From contig NZ_AUNI01000014.1 in NCBI RefSeq assembly GCF_000447795.1, positions 1-64,000 on the forward strand: a DNA stretch of 64,000 nt, given 5' to 3'. The translations under genes were made by a program, and so were the position numbers. Positions 1 to 8,316 of this stretch are shown piece after piece (the stretch's first letter is position 1; every line of letters begins with the position of its first letter). Below the pieces are notes generated by a model, which did no database searches, had not been told where the DNA came from, and saw only the letters and a list, made by a program, of their open reading frames with translations. The DNA comes from Bacteriovorax sp. Seq25_V. Lineage in GTDB: Bacteria; Bdellovibrionota; Bacteriovoracia; Bacteriovoracales; Bacteriovoracaceae.

Positions 1-190
1 CATAAAATTTAATCGAGGGGATACTAAGTGCACCATCTCCTTCAAGATGAGCAAAGGAGAGCACCCATCTTGAGCCATCCTCCATCTCATCTTTAGAAAA
101 ATACTTCGAGGCCCCATCATTATTAAGTGGGATATCCGTCTTCGCAAAAATCGAAATTGAAAACATCAGTAGTAACAAAAATTTATTCAT
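1..190 (-). CDS. Secreted protein of unknown function, N-terminal part (paralogue of the next gene)
   Basis: The first 63 codons of a gene read leftward off the window edge; the start codon is at 188-190. The product begins with a short basic and hydrophobic signal peptide (MNKFLLLL..., probable cleavage after FA) and continues almost word for word like the complete gene at 260-1198, including the stretch around SRWVLS and IPSIKFY. It is therefore one copy of a tandem duplication in the same orientation. No enzyme motif is visible. Function unknown; export to the periplasm or beyond is inferred from the signal peptide only. Confidence 0.75.
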   Translation of the reverse strand, partial: MNKFLLLLMFSISIFAKTDIPLNNDGASKYFSKDEMEDGSRWVLSFAHLEGDGALSIPSIKFY

Positions 191-259
191 AATCTATCCC
201 ATTAACAAAAAGAGAAATCAATCTTGCTTAATTCTCCTCCCCAAAAAAGAAGATGCCAC

Positions 260-1198
260 CTATCGTAAGTAAGATAGAGCAATTAATTGACTAAGATGCC
301 ACTGACCAGAAAAATACTCAAAACTCAGAGCAACCTTACTCGACTCTACCGTAAAAAATCTTCCATACCTCGACACATCAATCCGTTGCATTTCCATAGA
401 CATATAACCGATATAACTTCTTTTCAAAACATCTCGAACAAACTTTTCCTTATTTTTTATTCCTTTCATAAACAGTTCTTTTGTTTTAAATGTAAACAAC
501 AACGTATGAAGAAGTGAGTCTTTTCTATCACGCCCACGCAGAACTTTTTCATACAACTGCTCAAGCGTTGCCGTCTTTAAAAAATCTCTAAATTCAACTA
601 AGAATTTATTCAGAGCTATCATCTCTTCATCTGATAAATTCTCTTTTAAAATTGTTTCAGTGTCTTTTTCTATTTTTCCTGCTTGAGATAAAAATGGCTT
701 AACATCAAAAAAGAGTCTTTGTTTCTTATATCTAAAACTTCCAATGTCTCCTTCTACATTTATTCTCATTTCTAAATAATGGGCATCTGCCCCTCCCACA
801 GGATCACGCAAGATCGGAAATGAATCACAAATCTTAGCATTTGTCGCCAAACTCGTTTCTCCAGTATCCTTATCTCCGAGATTCTTAAAATCCACCAAGA
901 CCGAGAAGCCTTTAAATATTTCTGCCACATAGCACTTCTTCACTCCATTGATAAAATATTCACCATTCTTAATTTCTCCAATGACTTTACCCTTTAAATC
1001 TTTCTGTTCATAAAATTTAATCGAGGGGATATTAAGAACGCCATTACCATCGAGGTAAGAAAGGGAAAGCACCCATCTGGAACCGTCCTCCATCTCGTTT
1101 TTAGAAAAATACATCGAGGCTCCATCATTGTTGAGAGGGATATTTGTTTTTGCAAAAGTTGAAATTGAAAATATCAATAGTAATAAAAATTTATTCAT
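260..1198 (-). CDS. Secreted protein of unknown function, complete tandem paralogue
   Basis: 312-residue product with a clean Sec signal peptide (MNKFLLLLIFSISTFA, then KTN). The mature part has no domain I recognise; it is a mixed alpha/beta chain with two cysteines (in KKCYVAEI and AKICDSF) that could form one disulfide. The N-terminal ~60 residues match the truncated gene at 1-190, about 0.8 kb away, so the pair arose by duplication and the coding copies remain open. The gap between them (191-259) is short and holds no terminator, so co-transcription is possible. Role unknown; a periplasmic or released protein is the most that can be said. Confidence 0.75.
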   Translation of the reverse strand: MNKFLLLLIFSISTFAKTNIPLNNDGASMYFSKNEMEDGSRWVLSLSYLDGNGVLNIPSIKFYEQKDLKGKVIGEIKNGEYFINGVKKCYVAEIFKGFSVLVDFKNLGDKDTGETSLATNAKICDSFPILRDPVGGADAHYLEMRINVEGDIGSFRYKKQRLFFDVKPFLSQAGKIEKDTETILKENLSDEEMIALNKFLVEFRDFLKTATLEQLYEKVLRGRDRKDSLLHTLLFTFKTKELFMKGIKNKEKFVRDVLKRSYIGYMSMEMQRIDVSRYGRFFTVESSKVALSFEYFSGQWHLSQLIALSYLR

Positions 1199-1313
1199 GA
1201 ACTTATCCCTTTGGGAATATTTGCAAAGCTTTAAATGCTCGACTGAATCAATAGGATTAAGGAATTTATCGGAATAGGTCAGTAGCTGACTTAATTAAGT
1301 TTTCTTAATCGAA

Positions 1314-2927
1314 TTAATAAAGCGCTCTCACCCAAGGAACCTTTAAGGAAGTCTCTTTACCATATTCTACAATAATTTTTGAAAGTGGAGACTGATAGCT
1401 ATTATAAAGGATATCTGAAGAATCAATGACAAAGACCAGACTGTGATCTCGATCGACCTTGTAAGAAGTTGTATTCAGATCAAATTTTAAAATATAATTT
1501 TGAAAAGGAATAACTGACCTTTTTGTTACTACCCCGTGTGTAATTAGCTTCGCAATATTTCGTGGCCCGACATCATAGAGATAACCAATAAGATGAATAT
1601 TCTCATCAGTTGATTTAACCTTCAAACTAACTTCAACATTTCCTTGCACCAACAAAGTTTCAGAAAGCCTCTTTCCCTCAAACACAAGAGCATGACGACG
1701 AAATAATCGCGGGATATACTCAAATTTTGGAACACTAAAATTCCCATCAATAAGATCAGAAATAAATGGAATCCCACTGCCCGCAAAGGAATCAAAATAA
1801 GAAAAGTACTCATCACTTTCTTTTAATACCGGATAAGTCCCAAGTAATTTACCTGCTCCAAGCACTCCCCTCTCATTAAGATAAAGTGGTTTCTTAAAGC
1901 GATCAAACCTCTTAGAAGAAACAATGTTGCGTTCCTTTTTCAAGTCAGATTCTATAAACATATCCTTATCATGAATAAAAGGATGATCAATTCCTTTGAG
2001 CCAATAATCAAACCAAATCTTGGCAAAATTAAAATGAATATTCTTCTCAAAGAATAACCCACCAAGCTCTGTCGTCGCATGAGTTCCTTGAGCAAGAATT
2101 AATTTCTTAGGGCCTTTTAGTTTTTTAAAATACGAAAGAACATTATTTGGAGTAAAAAGATTATCGCCAAAATTATTAGCAATCATCACGGGAACTTTTC
2201 TCTTATTGACCTCGTCAATAAATTCAACAGGACTTCTCTCCTTCGCCCATTTTATAATATGCGCGATCTCTTTCTCATCAGAAGTCTCACTAAGCTTGTC
2301 AAAATATTCTTTCACATACTGAGGAGCGTTCCCCAAATACTTACCAGAGATAATTAAGAAATCTCCCCAAAACTTTCGAGGTGTTTCATTGGCATAAAGA
2401 GCATCAAGTAATGACCCCCACGCGCTCATGGCCACCACTGTTTTAATCCTCGGCTCTTTTGCGGCCATCATTAAAGACAACCCCCCACCATAAGAAATTC
2501 CAGATAGCCCAATTCTCTTCATATCAACCGAAGTATGATCTCTTAACCAATCAACAACCAACTTAAAGTCTGACGTGTCACTTGGACCAATAATATCAAT
2601 CTCACCTTCAGAACATCCCCAACCACGAAGAGAGTAACTTAAAACCTGGTAACCTTCCTTCGCTAAACGCGTCGCCTGTCGTAAATACTCATGCTCATCA
2701 AGCAGCCAGCTATTCCCAAAAATAATTGTTGGAAACTTATTTCCATTCTTCTCTTTAGCATTAACCTTTGGCACCAAAAGATTTGCGCTTAGGACGAAAC
2801 CATCATGAGTTTTGATTTTAATGTCATTTTGAAATGTGTAGAACTCACTATCTGGAACTTTAACATCCAAACAAATATTGGCCTTAGCCGATAAGGTAAA
2901 AACTAATAGCAACATAAATATTTTCAT
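1314..2927 (-). CDS. Exported CocE/NonD-family alpha/beta hydrolase
   Basis: Serine hydrolase of the X-Pro dipeptidyl-peptidase (S15)/CocE type, predicted to cleave ester or peptide bonds in the periplasm or outside the cell. The nucleophile elbow reads GLSGISYGGG, the acid is likely in NNFGDNLFTP and the histidine in QGTHATTE, giving a complete triad in the right order. After about residue 380 comes a beta-rich C-terminal part (VQGNVEVSLKVKS) typical of the jelly-roll that follows this hydrolase domain. I place the start at the ATG at 2925-2927, because it opens a signal peptide (MKIFMLLLVFTLSAKA); the longer frame up to 3041 would overlap the divergent marC start. Substrate unknown. Confidence 0.8.
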   Translation of the reverse strand: MKIFMLLLVFTLSAKANICLDVKVPDSEFYTFQNDIKIKTHDGFVLSANLLVPKVNAKEKNGNKFPTIIFGNSWLLDEHEYLRQATRLAKEGYQVLSYSLRGWGCSEGEIDIIGPSDTSDFKLVVDWLRDHTSVDMKRIGLSGISYGGGLSLMMAAKEPRIKTVVAMSAWGSLLDALYANETPRKFWGDFLIISGKYLGNAPQYVKEYFDKLSETSDEKEIAHIIKWAKERSPVEFIDEVNKRKVPVMIANNFGDNLFTPNNVLSYFKKLKGPKKLILAQGTHATTELGGLFFEKNIHFNFAKIWFDYWLKGIDHPFIHDKDMFIESDLKKERNIVSSKRFDRFKKPLYLNERGVLGAGKLLGTYPVLKESDEYFSYFDSFAGSGIPFISDLIDGNFSVPKFEYIPRLFRRHALVFEGKRLSETLLVQGNVEVSLKVKSTDENIHLIGYLYDVGPRNIAKLITHGVVTKRSVIPFQNYILKFDLNTTSYKVDRDHSLVFVIDSSDILYNSYQSPLSKIIVEYGKETSLKVPWVRALY

Positions 2928-3033
2928 CTTTTTAGGTTCTCGTTGTATTAGGATTGTGTCAAACACATGTTTGTCTTTGTCAGAAAAAGAATTCATGTTA
3001 AAATAGGATAAGTATATAAAAATAGGATAAATA

Positions 3034-3669
3034 ATGGACATCGATTACGGAATAGTCGGACAATTCTTTATAGCAATGCTTTCAATTCTTAACCCAATTG
3101 GTGCCATACCAGTTTATATCTCCATGACCGAAGACCTCTCTCGTCCTCAACGAAAGAGTATGACACGGGCCTGCTCCATTGCAGTCTTCATTACCATTAC
3201 TGTATCCCTACTCCTAGGAAGTGATATCTTAAAATTCTTTGGTATCTCCATCCCATCATTTACCGTTGGCGGTGGCGTTCTTCTCTTCACTATGGCCCTA
3301 AGTATGATCCAGGCCAAAAACGTTGAGGCCAAGATGAACACTCAAGAGATCACAGAGAGCTCACTTCGCGAAATTGGTATCGTTCCCCTCGCGATCCCTC
3401 TCCTATCAGGCCCAGGAACTATTTCAACTTCCATTATCTACTCAAAGAACTTCCACTCGACTTTTGAATGGATTGCAGGCATTGCCCTGATGGCCGTACT
3501 CTCCACATGTGTCTACTTTGTTCTTATCAATGCTGATAAAATCAGAGAAAGACTTGGCGATCTCGGCGTTAACGTCATGACTCGAATCATGGGTCTTATC
3601 CTTCTTGCCATGAGTGTAGAAATGATGGTTGGTGGCCTCAAGAAAATGATTCCATTGCTTAATTCATAA
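3034..3669 (+). CDS. MarC-family integral membrane protein
   Basis: 211-residue membrane protein with six predicted transmembrane helices and the family signature NPIGAIPVY near the N terminus, plus the glycine/proline-rich PLLSGPGTIST in the middle. MarC/YchE proteins are inner-membrane proteins whose transported substrate is not established despite the old multiple-antibiotic-resistance name. The length is normal for the family. It is divergent from the CocE-like hydrolase, with about 106 bp between the chosen starts, so the two probably share a promoter region. I assign the family confidently and the function not at all. Confidence 0.9.
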   Translation: MDIDYGIVGQFFIAMLSILNPIGAIPVYISMTEDLSRPQRKSMTRACSIAVFITITVSLLLGSDILKFFGISIPSFTVGGGVLLFTMALSMIQAKNVEAKMNTQEITESSLREIGIVPLAIPLLSGPGTISTSIIYSKNFHSTFEWIAGIALMAVLSTCVYFVLINADKIRERLGDLGVNVMTRIMGLILLAMSVEMMVGGLKKMIPLLNS

Positions 3670-3743
3670 TTTTTACACACCGCGTCGACAACGGTACTTT
3701 CATGTGATACAACCCCTCAAATTCGAGAGTTCGAGGGACGTAT

Positions 3744-5057
3744 ATGAAAAATTGCTTATTGAAATCGACAGTGGCACTTGCAATATTATCAAGTAGTTAT
3801 GCTATTGAAACCGATGCTGTAACCAAAGCATGGAATACCAAGATGGCGGAGTTTAATATGACTCCTAAGTACCATGGGTTTTGCTATTCGGCCCCAAATG
3901 GAGACATTCTAGGCCCAAATCCCCACCGCCGAGTAAGGCTTGCCTCGACTTCAAAATTAATTACGACTTTAATGGCCATTGAGAAACTAGGCCTTGATTA
4001 CGAATATACAACAAGCTTCTATTATGACGGTGAAAACCTACACATCAAAGGTGATAACGATCCTGTTATGAGTAAGAGAAAATTATTCTTTCTCATCTCG
4101 CAATTAAATAACCTTGGGATCACGAAGATTAAGAATCTTACATTTGATAAAGAATTCAAGGTCTTTTCAATGGTTGAAGATATTGCTCACTCCGAGAAAA
4201 GACCAAGTATCGAATTAACGACAAAATCTTTAAAAGACTACTTCACTGTTAGTGAGTGGAACCTCTTAAAAACGGCCTATGAAAAGTTCATCACAGAAAC
4301 ACCACAAGAGGTCATCGATGAACTGCAAATAAGAACTTCACTCGAAGACATTCAACTGAGCGTAGATTCAATTTCTCACGTTGATAAGAATCCTTTGAAA
4401 GAAGAGAATCTTAAAACTTATGAAATGATTTCTCCAATAATTGCAAAGTATTTGAAGATCATGAATATCGACTCCAACAACTACATCGCTGATCAGGTGT
4501 TTGATAAAATCGGTGGAGAAAAAGAGTATAAAAAATATATCGAAAAATTGGTGGCCGATAAGTTTGGTGATTATAAATCACTCAGAGAAGAGTTTGATAA
4601 GAAAGAAGATAACTTCGCTTTCTATACAGGCTCGGGCCTGAATACAACGAGAAATGGCCAGCGAGTTGATAACTATGCCACATGTGCCATTATGGTTGAG
4701 CTGATGAAAGTTCTTGATGAGAAGCTCGATTCAATTACAAGAGAAATGCAGGAAGTTGTAGCAGTCCCTGGAGTTGATGGTGGAACGTTTAAAACACGTT
4801 TAAATACACCAAGACTAGCACGATCAATTGTTGCCAAAACAGGAACGCTCAAACACACTTCCACTCTTCTTGGAAAAGTTAGTGCGGAACAAGGTGATCT
4901 CTTCTTTGGTATGTTCCATCAAATGGCAGGCTGGAAAGGAAATGCCAAAATTGTACAAAACATGATGGTCAGTGAACTCCTAGACAACTATGGTGGACCA
5001 AAGAAGTTTGAATACAAAAAAGAATTCTTCTTTCCGGCTAGCGCTCCACTGAAATAA
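3744..5057 (+). CDS. dacB: D-alanyl-D-alanine carboxypeptidase/endopeptidase, PBP4 (S13) type
   Basis: Periplasmic penicillin-binding protein that trims peptidoglycan stem peptides. The three active-site motifs of the serine-transferase fold are visible: SxxK as STSK at residues 68-71, SxN as SNN at about 244-246, and KTG at 365-367. Residues 1-20 form a signal peptide (cut probably after SYA). At 437 residues it is somewhat shorter than E. coli DacB, consistent with a reduced insertion between SxxK and SxN. In predatory Bdellovibrio, PBP4-type enzymes remodel the prey wall; whether this copy serves the cell itself or predation cannot be told from sequence. Confidence 0.85.
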   Translation: MKNCLLKSTVALAILSSSYAIETDAVTKAWNTKMAEFNMTPKYHGFCYSAPNGDILGPNPHRRVRLASTSKLITTLMAIEKLGLDYEYTTSFYYDGENLHIKGDNDPVMSKRKLFFLISQLNNLGITKIKNLTFDKEFKVFSMVEDIAHSEKRPSIELTTKSLKDYFTVSEWNLLKTAYEKFITETPQEVIDELQIRTSLEDIQLSVDSISHVDKNPLKEENLKTYEMISPIIAKYLKIMNIDSNNYIADQVFDKIGGEKEYKKYIEKLVADKFGDYKSLREEFDKKEDNFAFYTGSGLNTTRNGQRVDNYATCAIMVELMKVLDEKLDSITREMQEVVAVPGVDGGTFKTRLNTPRLARSIVAKTGTLKHTSTLLGKVSAEQGDLFFGMFHQMAGWKGNAKIVQNMMVSELLDNYGGPKKFEYKKEFFFPASAPLK

Positions 5058-5074
5058 TTTAGTATAATAGGGAG

Positions 5075-5821
5075 ATGAAAAAACTCTCCCTATTAAAAAT
5101 ATTATTTCTTATCATTACTATCGCATTTGCAATTTACAGCTTTCAAAATTTCTACCTCAAACCAAAAAATAAAAAAATACTTTCTATCTCACCAGAGAAT
5201 ATTGAGAGAATTAAATCTAAAATGCTTCCAATAGAAAATCGTCCTCTCTCATATGACTTCAAAACAAACCAAGAAAATAAAAATGTAGATAGTGACAGTG
5301 AATATCTCGACGAACTCATCAAGCGCTCAGGCATCGACTACATCTCGCCAAAAGAAGGGATGAATATTCTCATGCTTGCGATTGAAGCGAATCGAGATGA
5401 CCTTTTTGAAAAATACCTCGATCACTTCAAAGATCTCGAATATAAAAATAATTTTGGAGCAACCGCACTCGTTCTTGCAAGCTCGGGAGGCGACATAAAC
5501 TTTGTGAAAAATCTTCTCAATAAAGGTGCCGATCCGAATGTGGAATTTAACAGAGCAAAATTCACACTTCTCATGGACGCGGCCATGGAAGGCAACACAG
5601 AACTCATCAGACTACTTCTCGCAAAAGGTGCTCGAGTCAACGATATCGACAACACAGGCATGACAGCACTTCTCTACGCAAGCAGAGAGGGACACACAGA
5701 AGTTGTTCGAATACTTATTGAAAACAATGCAGACAAGAGCGTACAAAATAAAAAGAAGATGAAAGCGATTGATTACGCCTATCTCTATAAGTTTGATGAG
5801 ATCATCTCAATTTTAAAATAA
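5075..5821 (+). CDS. Membrane-anchored ankyrin-repeat protein
   Basis: 248 residues: an N-terminal transmembrane anchor (about residues 7-25), a charged linker, then four to five ankyrin repeats from about residue 95 to the end. The repeats are recognisable by the G-x-TAL/L-x-A pattern (FGATALVLASSGG, TLLMDAAMEGN, GMTALLYASREGH) and the LL-x-KGA(D/R) turns. Ankyrin domains bind protein partners; no catalytic part is present. It starts 17 bp after dacB on the same strand and is probably co-transcribed with it, so a periplasm-facing scaffold linked to wall enzymes is a possibility, but that is only inferred from context. Confidence 0.85.
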   Translation: MKKLSLLKILFLIITIAFAIYSFQNFYLKPKNKKILSISPENIERIKSKMLPIENRPLSYDFKTNQENKNVDSDSEYLDELIKRSGIDYISPKEGMNILMLAIEANRDDLFEKYLDHFKDLEYKNNFGATALVLASSGGDINFVKNLLNKGADPNVEFNRAKFTLLMDAAMEGNTELIRLLLAKGARVNDIDNTGMTALLYASREGHTEVVRILIENNADKSVQNKKKMKAIDYAYLYKFDEIISILK

Positions 5822-5839
5822 AAATTGGGCCTTGATGTT

Positions 5840-5971
5840 AAAAAAACTGTAATGAAGATGTGAAATTGAGGATTTTGAAAGCACCAATTCTGATACCTTT
5901 ATAGGGGTTGGTTAAAGGTGGGATGAAGACATTTGCAATTTTCATCAAGGCCAGGACCAACCTGTTGTTAC
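5840..5971 (-). ncRNA. Candidate sigma-54-dependent small RNA
   Basis: There is no coding frame of note here. The minus strand begins about 10 bp downstream of a perfect sigma-54 promoter (5981-5997) and runs to a T7 run (A7 on the plus strand, 5840-5846). The expected transcript folds well: an outer 7-8 bp stem pairs 5906-5912 with 5956-5962 (GGTTGGT/ACCAACC), and an inner 6 bp stem pairs 5922-5927 with 5941-5946 (GATGAA/TTCATC), separated by an internal loop. Start and end are estimates; no tight terminator hairpin precedes the T-run, so the 3' end is the weakest part. It could alternatively be a long leader antisense to the 3' end of the ankyrin gene. No Rfam family was recognised. Confidence 0.4.
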
Positions 5972-5980
5972 TTATATATA

Positions 5981-5997
5981 AGCAAGAGGCGTGCCAA
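5981..5997 (-). promoter_or_regulatory. Sigma-54 (-24/-12) promoter
   Basis: Read on the minus strand the sequence is TTGGCACG-CCTC-TTGCT, an exact match to the RpoN consensus YTGGCACG-N4-TTGCW with GG and GC spaced correctly. It sits in an intergenic gap and points away from the cysteine desulfurase, toward the 3' end of the convergent ankyrin gene, so it has no protein-coding target nearby. Transcription should begin near 5971. An activator (enhancer-binding ATPase) would be needed; its site was not identified. Confidence 0.7.
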
Positions 5998-6129
5998 AAA
6001 ACTTGACTAGAAAAGTAACAAATAGGGCCAATGTGACATCTAAGATTGGGGACAAAAGAGAATTAACGTTATCTGTCAGCACCACGCATTGCGTCATTGA
6101 TTCATTTTTGGCTAAATTGTACCGAGAAC

Positions 6130-6285
6130 AAACTGCTCCAGATAAATGGGGATAACATTGGGACTTACCTTCGTTATAATAGATCTTTAGCCGCTAAATA
6201 TTTCAACTGCACAAAAAAATAGGATTTACTGCTAAGTAATTATTGAGTTTTCGAGCTTTCTATCCCCATTTAACTAAAGCAGTTT
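6130..6285. mobile_element. MITE-like non-autonomous element, about 156 bp
   Basis: A 156-bp segment bounded by imperfect 25-bp terminal inverted repeats. The left end (from 6131) and the inverted right end (to 6284) both start AACTGCT and both carry TAAATGGGGATA at the same distance; they differ at only 3 of the first 24 positions. Both ends share AACTGCT-N9-TGGGG with both ends of the IS1-like element at 41356-42393. The interior contains no open frame of note, so it would need a transposase in trans. No clear target duplication is visible. The right edge overlaps the TAA stop of the cysteine desulfurase. Confidence 0.6.
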
Positions 6286-7477
6286 ATTTGAGAAAACGAG
6301 AAAGAATCGAATTTAATTTGGGAGAAAGGGTTTGCGCCTCTTCCATTGAAAAACTATAAGGAAAAGAAATTCTAATTGAAGACTTTGCTTCTTCTTCAGA
6401 GTAACCCATGGCCAAAAGAACTCGACTTGGCTTAACTGCACCAGAAGAACAAGCAGAACCAGATGAAAGATCAATCTGTGCCATATCAAAGGCAGTAATT
6501 AAAATATCCGTCTTAGCACCATGAACGACGAGGTAAATAGTATTGAGATTTCTAAAATCTGCATCTGCGGCCGTTATTGTAATTCGTTCTTTAAAATTCT
6601 GAGTTAAAGAATTTTCAACAAAATCTCGCGCATCTTTTAATTCTTGTGGTTTGAAATTAGCCAGAAGCTCTACTAAAGCAAGCTTTAAGGAATAAATTCC
6701 ATGAACATTTTCTGTTCCAGATCTCATTCCGGCCTGTTGGCCACCACCACGAATGAGAGCGCACCAATGGATGAGTCTTTCTTTGGCAAAAGAAAAACCA
6801 ACTCCCTTCATCGCACCAAACTTATGGCCAGAGAAAGTATAGAAATCAATTTCACTATCAAGGTGAAGCGATGAATCTGTTTTACCAATAAGTTGAACGG
6901 CATCGACGTGAACAAAACAATTTGTTTCATTCTTTATTTTTGTTGCATCAGCAATTGGCCAAATAACACCGGTCTCATTATTAACATGCGTGAAATTCAA
7001 AAGAACATCACCATCTAATTTCTTAATATACTCAATCACTGAATTCAGATCGTACATACCATTACGATCGACGTTCATTGTGTGAAATTTTCCACCAAGC
7101 AATTCAATATGCTCTTTCTGGTTTACAACACAAGAGTGATCAGTCGCAAACGCAACGACATGAAAGTTTTCTTTCTTTGCTAAAGAATAAAAACAAAACC
7201 CTTTAATAACGTCGTTAATCGCCTCTGTTGCACCAGAGTGATAAAAAATTTCAAAGTACGGGAGATTAAAAGTTCTTTTAAGATAATCAGTCGTCTCATT
7301 GATAAGACGTTTTGATAATTTTCCAGACGAATGAATTGAACTAGGATTACCAAAAGGTAAAGCCCCTGAAGCAAACCAGTCAGTGACTGATTTAGCTAAA
7401 GGAGCTGTTGCGTTATAATCAAGATAGATTCTATTATTGATTAATTTCACCAATGCTTGTTCTAATTCCTGAAGCAA
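6284..7477 (-). CDS. Cysteine desulfurase, NifS/IscS type (PLP-dependent)
   Basis: Transfers sulfur from cysteine to acceptor proteins for Fe-S cluster or thio-cofactor assembly, in the cytoplasm. Seen: YLDYNATAP at the N terminus, the PLP lysine in SGHKFGAMKG, and the active cysteine loop in SSGSACSSG followed by the conserved RISF region. The longest frame starts at a TTG (7477) and overlaps the upstream iscR-like gene by 44 bp; a GTG at 7450 would give an N terminus closer to the usual one and still overlap, so the pair is probably translationally coupled. No iscU, iscA, hscA or fdx follows, so the acceptor cannot be named and I give no iscS/nifS symbol. The stop codon coincides with the edge of the MITE-like element. 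Confidence 0.85.
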   Translation of the reverse strand: MLQELEQALVKLINNRIYLDYNATAPLAKSVTDWFASGALPFGNPSSIHSSGKLSKRLINETTDYLKRTFNLPYFEIFYHSGATEAINDVIKGFCFYSLAKKENFHVVAFATDHSCVVNQKEHIELLGGKFHTMNVDRNGMYDLNSVIEYIKKLDGDVLLNFTHVNNETGVIWPIADATKIKNETNCFVHVDAVQLIGKTDSSLHLDSEIDFYTFSGHKFGAMKGVGFSFAKERLIHWCALIRGGGQQAGMRSGTENVHGIYSLKLALVELLANFKPQELKDARDFVENSLTQNFKERITITAADADFRNLNTIYLVVHGAKTDILITAFDMAQIDLSSGSACSSGAVKPSRVLLAMGYSEEEAKSSIRISFPYSFSMEEAQTLSPKLNSILSRFLK

Positions 7478-7988
7478 ATGCGCTCATTCCACCATCTGTA
7501 GTAGCAGTAGTTGCAGCATTGTTTGCTTGTTGTTGTGCTTTTTCAGCATTAATTCTTTCAACATCACCTTGTACTTCAGAAGATTTTCTAACTAGGTCAC
7601 CAAGAGAAGTTGTCGCAAGATAATCTCTCATGATAAAACCAAGGTTTTGAAAGTAATTCTTTGATAGGTGAAATTCAACTGTGTTTGCAGCTTCAGCTTC
7701 TGTTCCAACAATATCCTTTGCAGGATTAATGTTTTCTCCAACACAATCAAGAATGTCTTTTACAGTGATTTCATCCATGTTTCTAGATAAAACATAACCA
7801 CCACCTGGTCCTCTTACAGATTTAACTGCTTGACCATTTCTTAGCTTTCTAAAAAGTTGCTCTAAGTAATGTAGTGAAATGTTCTGTCTTTCAGAAATTT
7901 CCTGTAAACGAACTGGGTTTCCGTTTGAGTGAGTTGTAAGATCGAGCATTGCTCTAACTGCGTAACGTCCTTTAGATGTAAGTCTCAT
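7434..7988 (-). CDS. Rrf2/IscR-like transcription regulator lacking the cluster cysteines
   Basis: 184-residue winged-helix regulator; the first ~75 residues are very close to E. coli IscR (MRLTSKGRYAVRAMLD, ISLHYLEQLFRKLR, SVRGPGGGY). IscR senses Fe-S status through three cysteines between about residues 90 and 105. Here that segment (GENINPAKDIVGTEAEA) has none and only a single cysteine precedes it, so a cluster bound in the IscR manner is unlikely. The C-terminal ~40 residues are a low-complexity Ala/Gln/Thr tail not found in E. coli IscR. It heads a two-gene operon with the cysteine desulfurase, the standard place for IscR, so it probably regulates sulfur mobilisation by another signal. 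Confidence 0.85.
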   Translation of the reverse strand: MRLTSKGRYAVRAMLDLTTHSNGNPVRLQEISERQNISLHYLEQLFRKLRNGQAVKSVRGPGGGYVLSRNMDEITVKDILDCVGENINPAKDIVGTEAEAANTVEFHLSKNYFQNLGFIMRDYLATTSLGDLVRKSSEVQGDVERINAEKAQQQANNAATTATTDGGMSAFASGIRTSIGEINQ

Positions 7989-8128
7989 TGGCCTTCCTCC
8001 ATAAATCCAAATGTAAAGTTTTCTGATTCAAACAATTTTAAGCAAGTGTGTGCTTCTTGGGTTTCGCGTTCCTTGCTCACCCAGTCCAGTGAAGGCTAAC
8101 AATCAGTTATCAACCTTCTTCGAATAAT

Positions 8129-8158
8129 AGTATGACAAGGTTAAACGGTGTAAGTCAA
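8129..8158 (-). promoter_or_regulatory. Predicted sigma-70-type promoter for the iscR-like operon
   Basis: On the minus strand TTGACT (8153-8158) and CATACT (8129-8134) are separated by 18 bp, upstream of the regulator start at 7988. This leaves a leader of about 130 nt containing a small inverted repeat (AGCA...TGCT near 8040-8055). The rest of the 7989-8316 gap holds no open frame of note; I saw no convincing IscR binding site, though autoregulation would be expected for this family. Confidence 0.35.
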
Positions 8159-8316
8159 CATGATTTAATCAAATAATAAAAAAATAAATTTTATAGGCCT
8201 GATATGACCCTTGAGGGCACTAAAAATGAATAATAACAAGAGGTTATAAGTATCAAAATATCTTCAAGATTCTTGAGCAAAGTTTTTTACTCGGCTAAAT
8301 TTGCTCACTTGAATCG

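Noticed and set aside
3771-3790. TGGCACTTGC inside the dacB start region, resembling sigma-54 elements
   Set aside because: -24 and -12 boxes are directly adjacent, without the needed spacing, and the site is inside the coding region.
5822-6130. The non-coding gap considered as tmRNA, RNase P RNA or 6S RNA
   Set aside because: None of the sequence signatures (tmRNA 3' CCA and resume frame, RNase P GAGGAAAGTC, 6S promoter-like bubble) could be found.
8040-8060. AGCACACACTTGCT in the iscR-like leader, superficially like a -24/-12 promoter
   Set aside because: There is no GG dinucleotide at -24 and the spacing is one base short; the match comes from a small inverted repeat.
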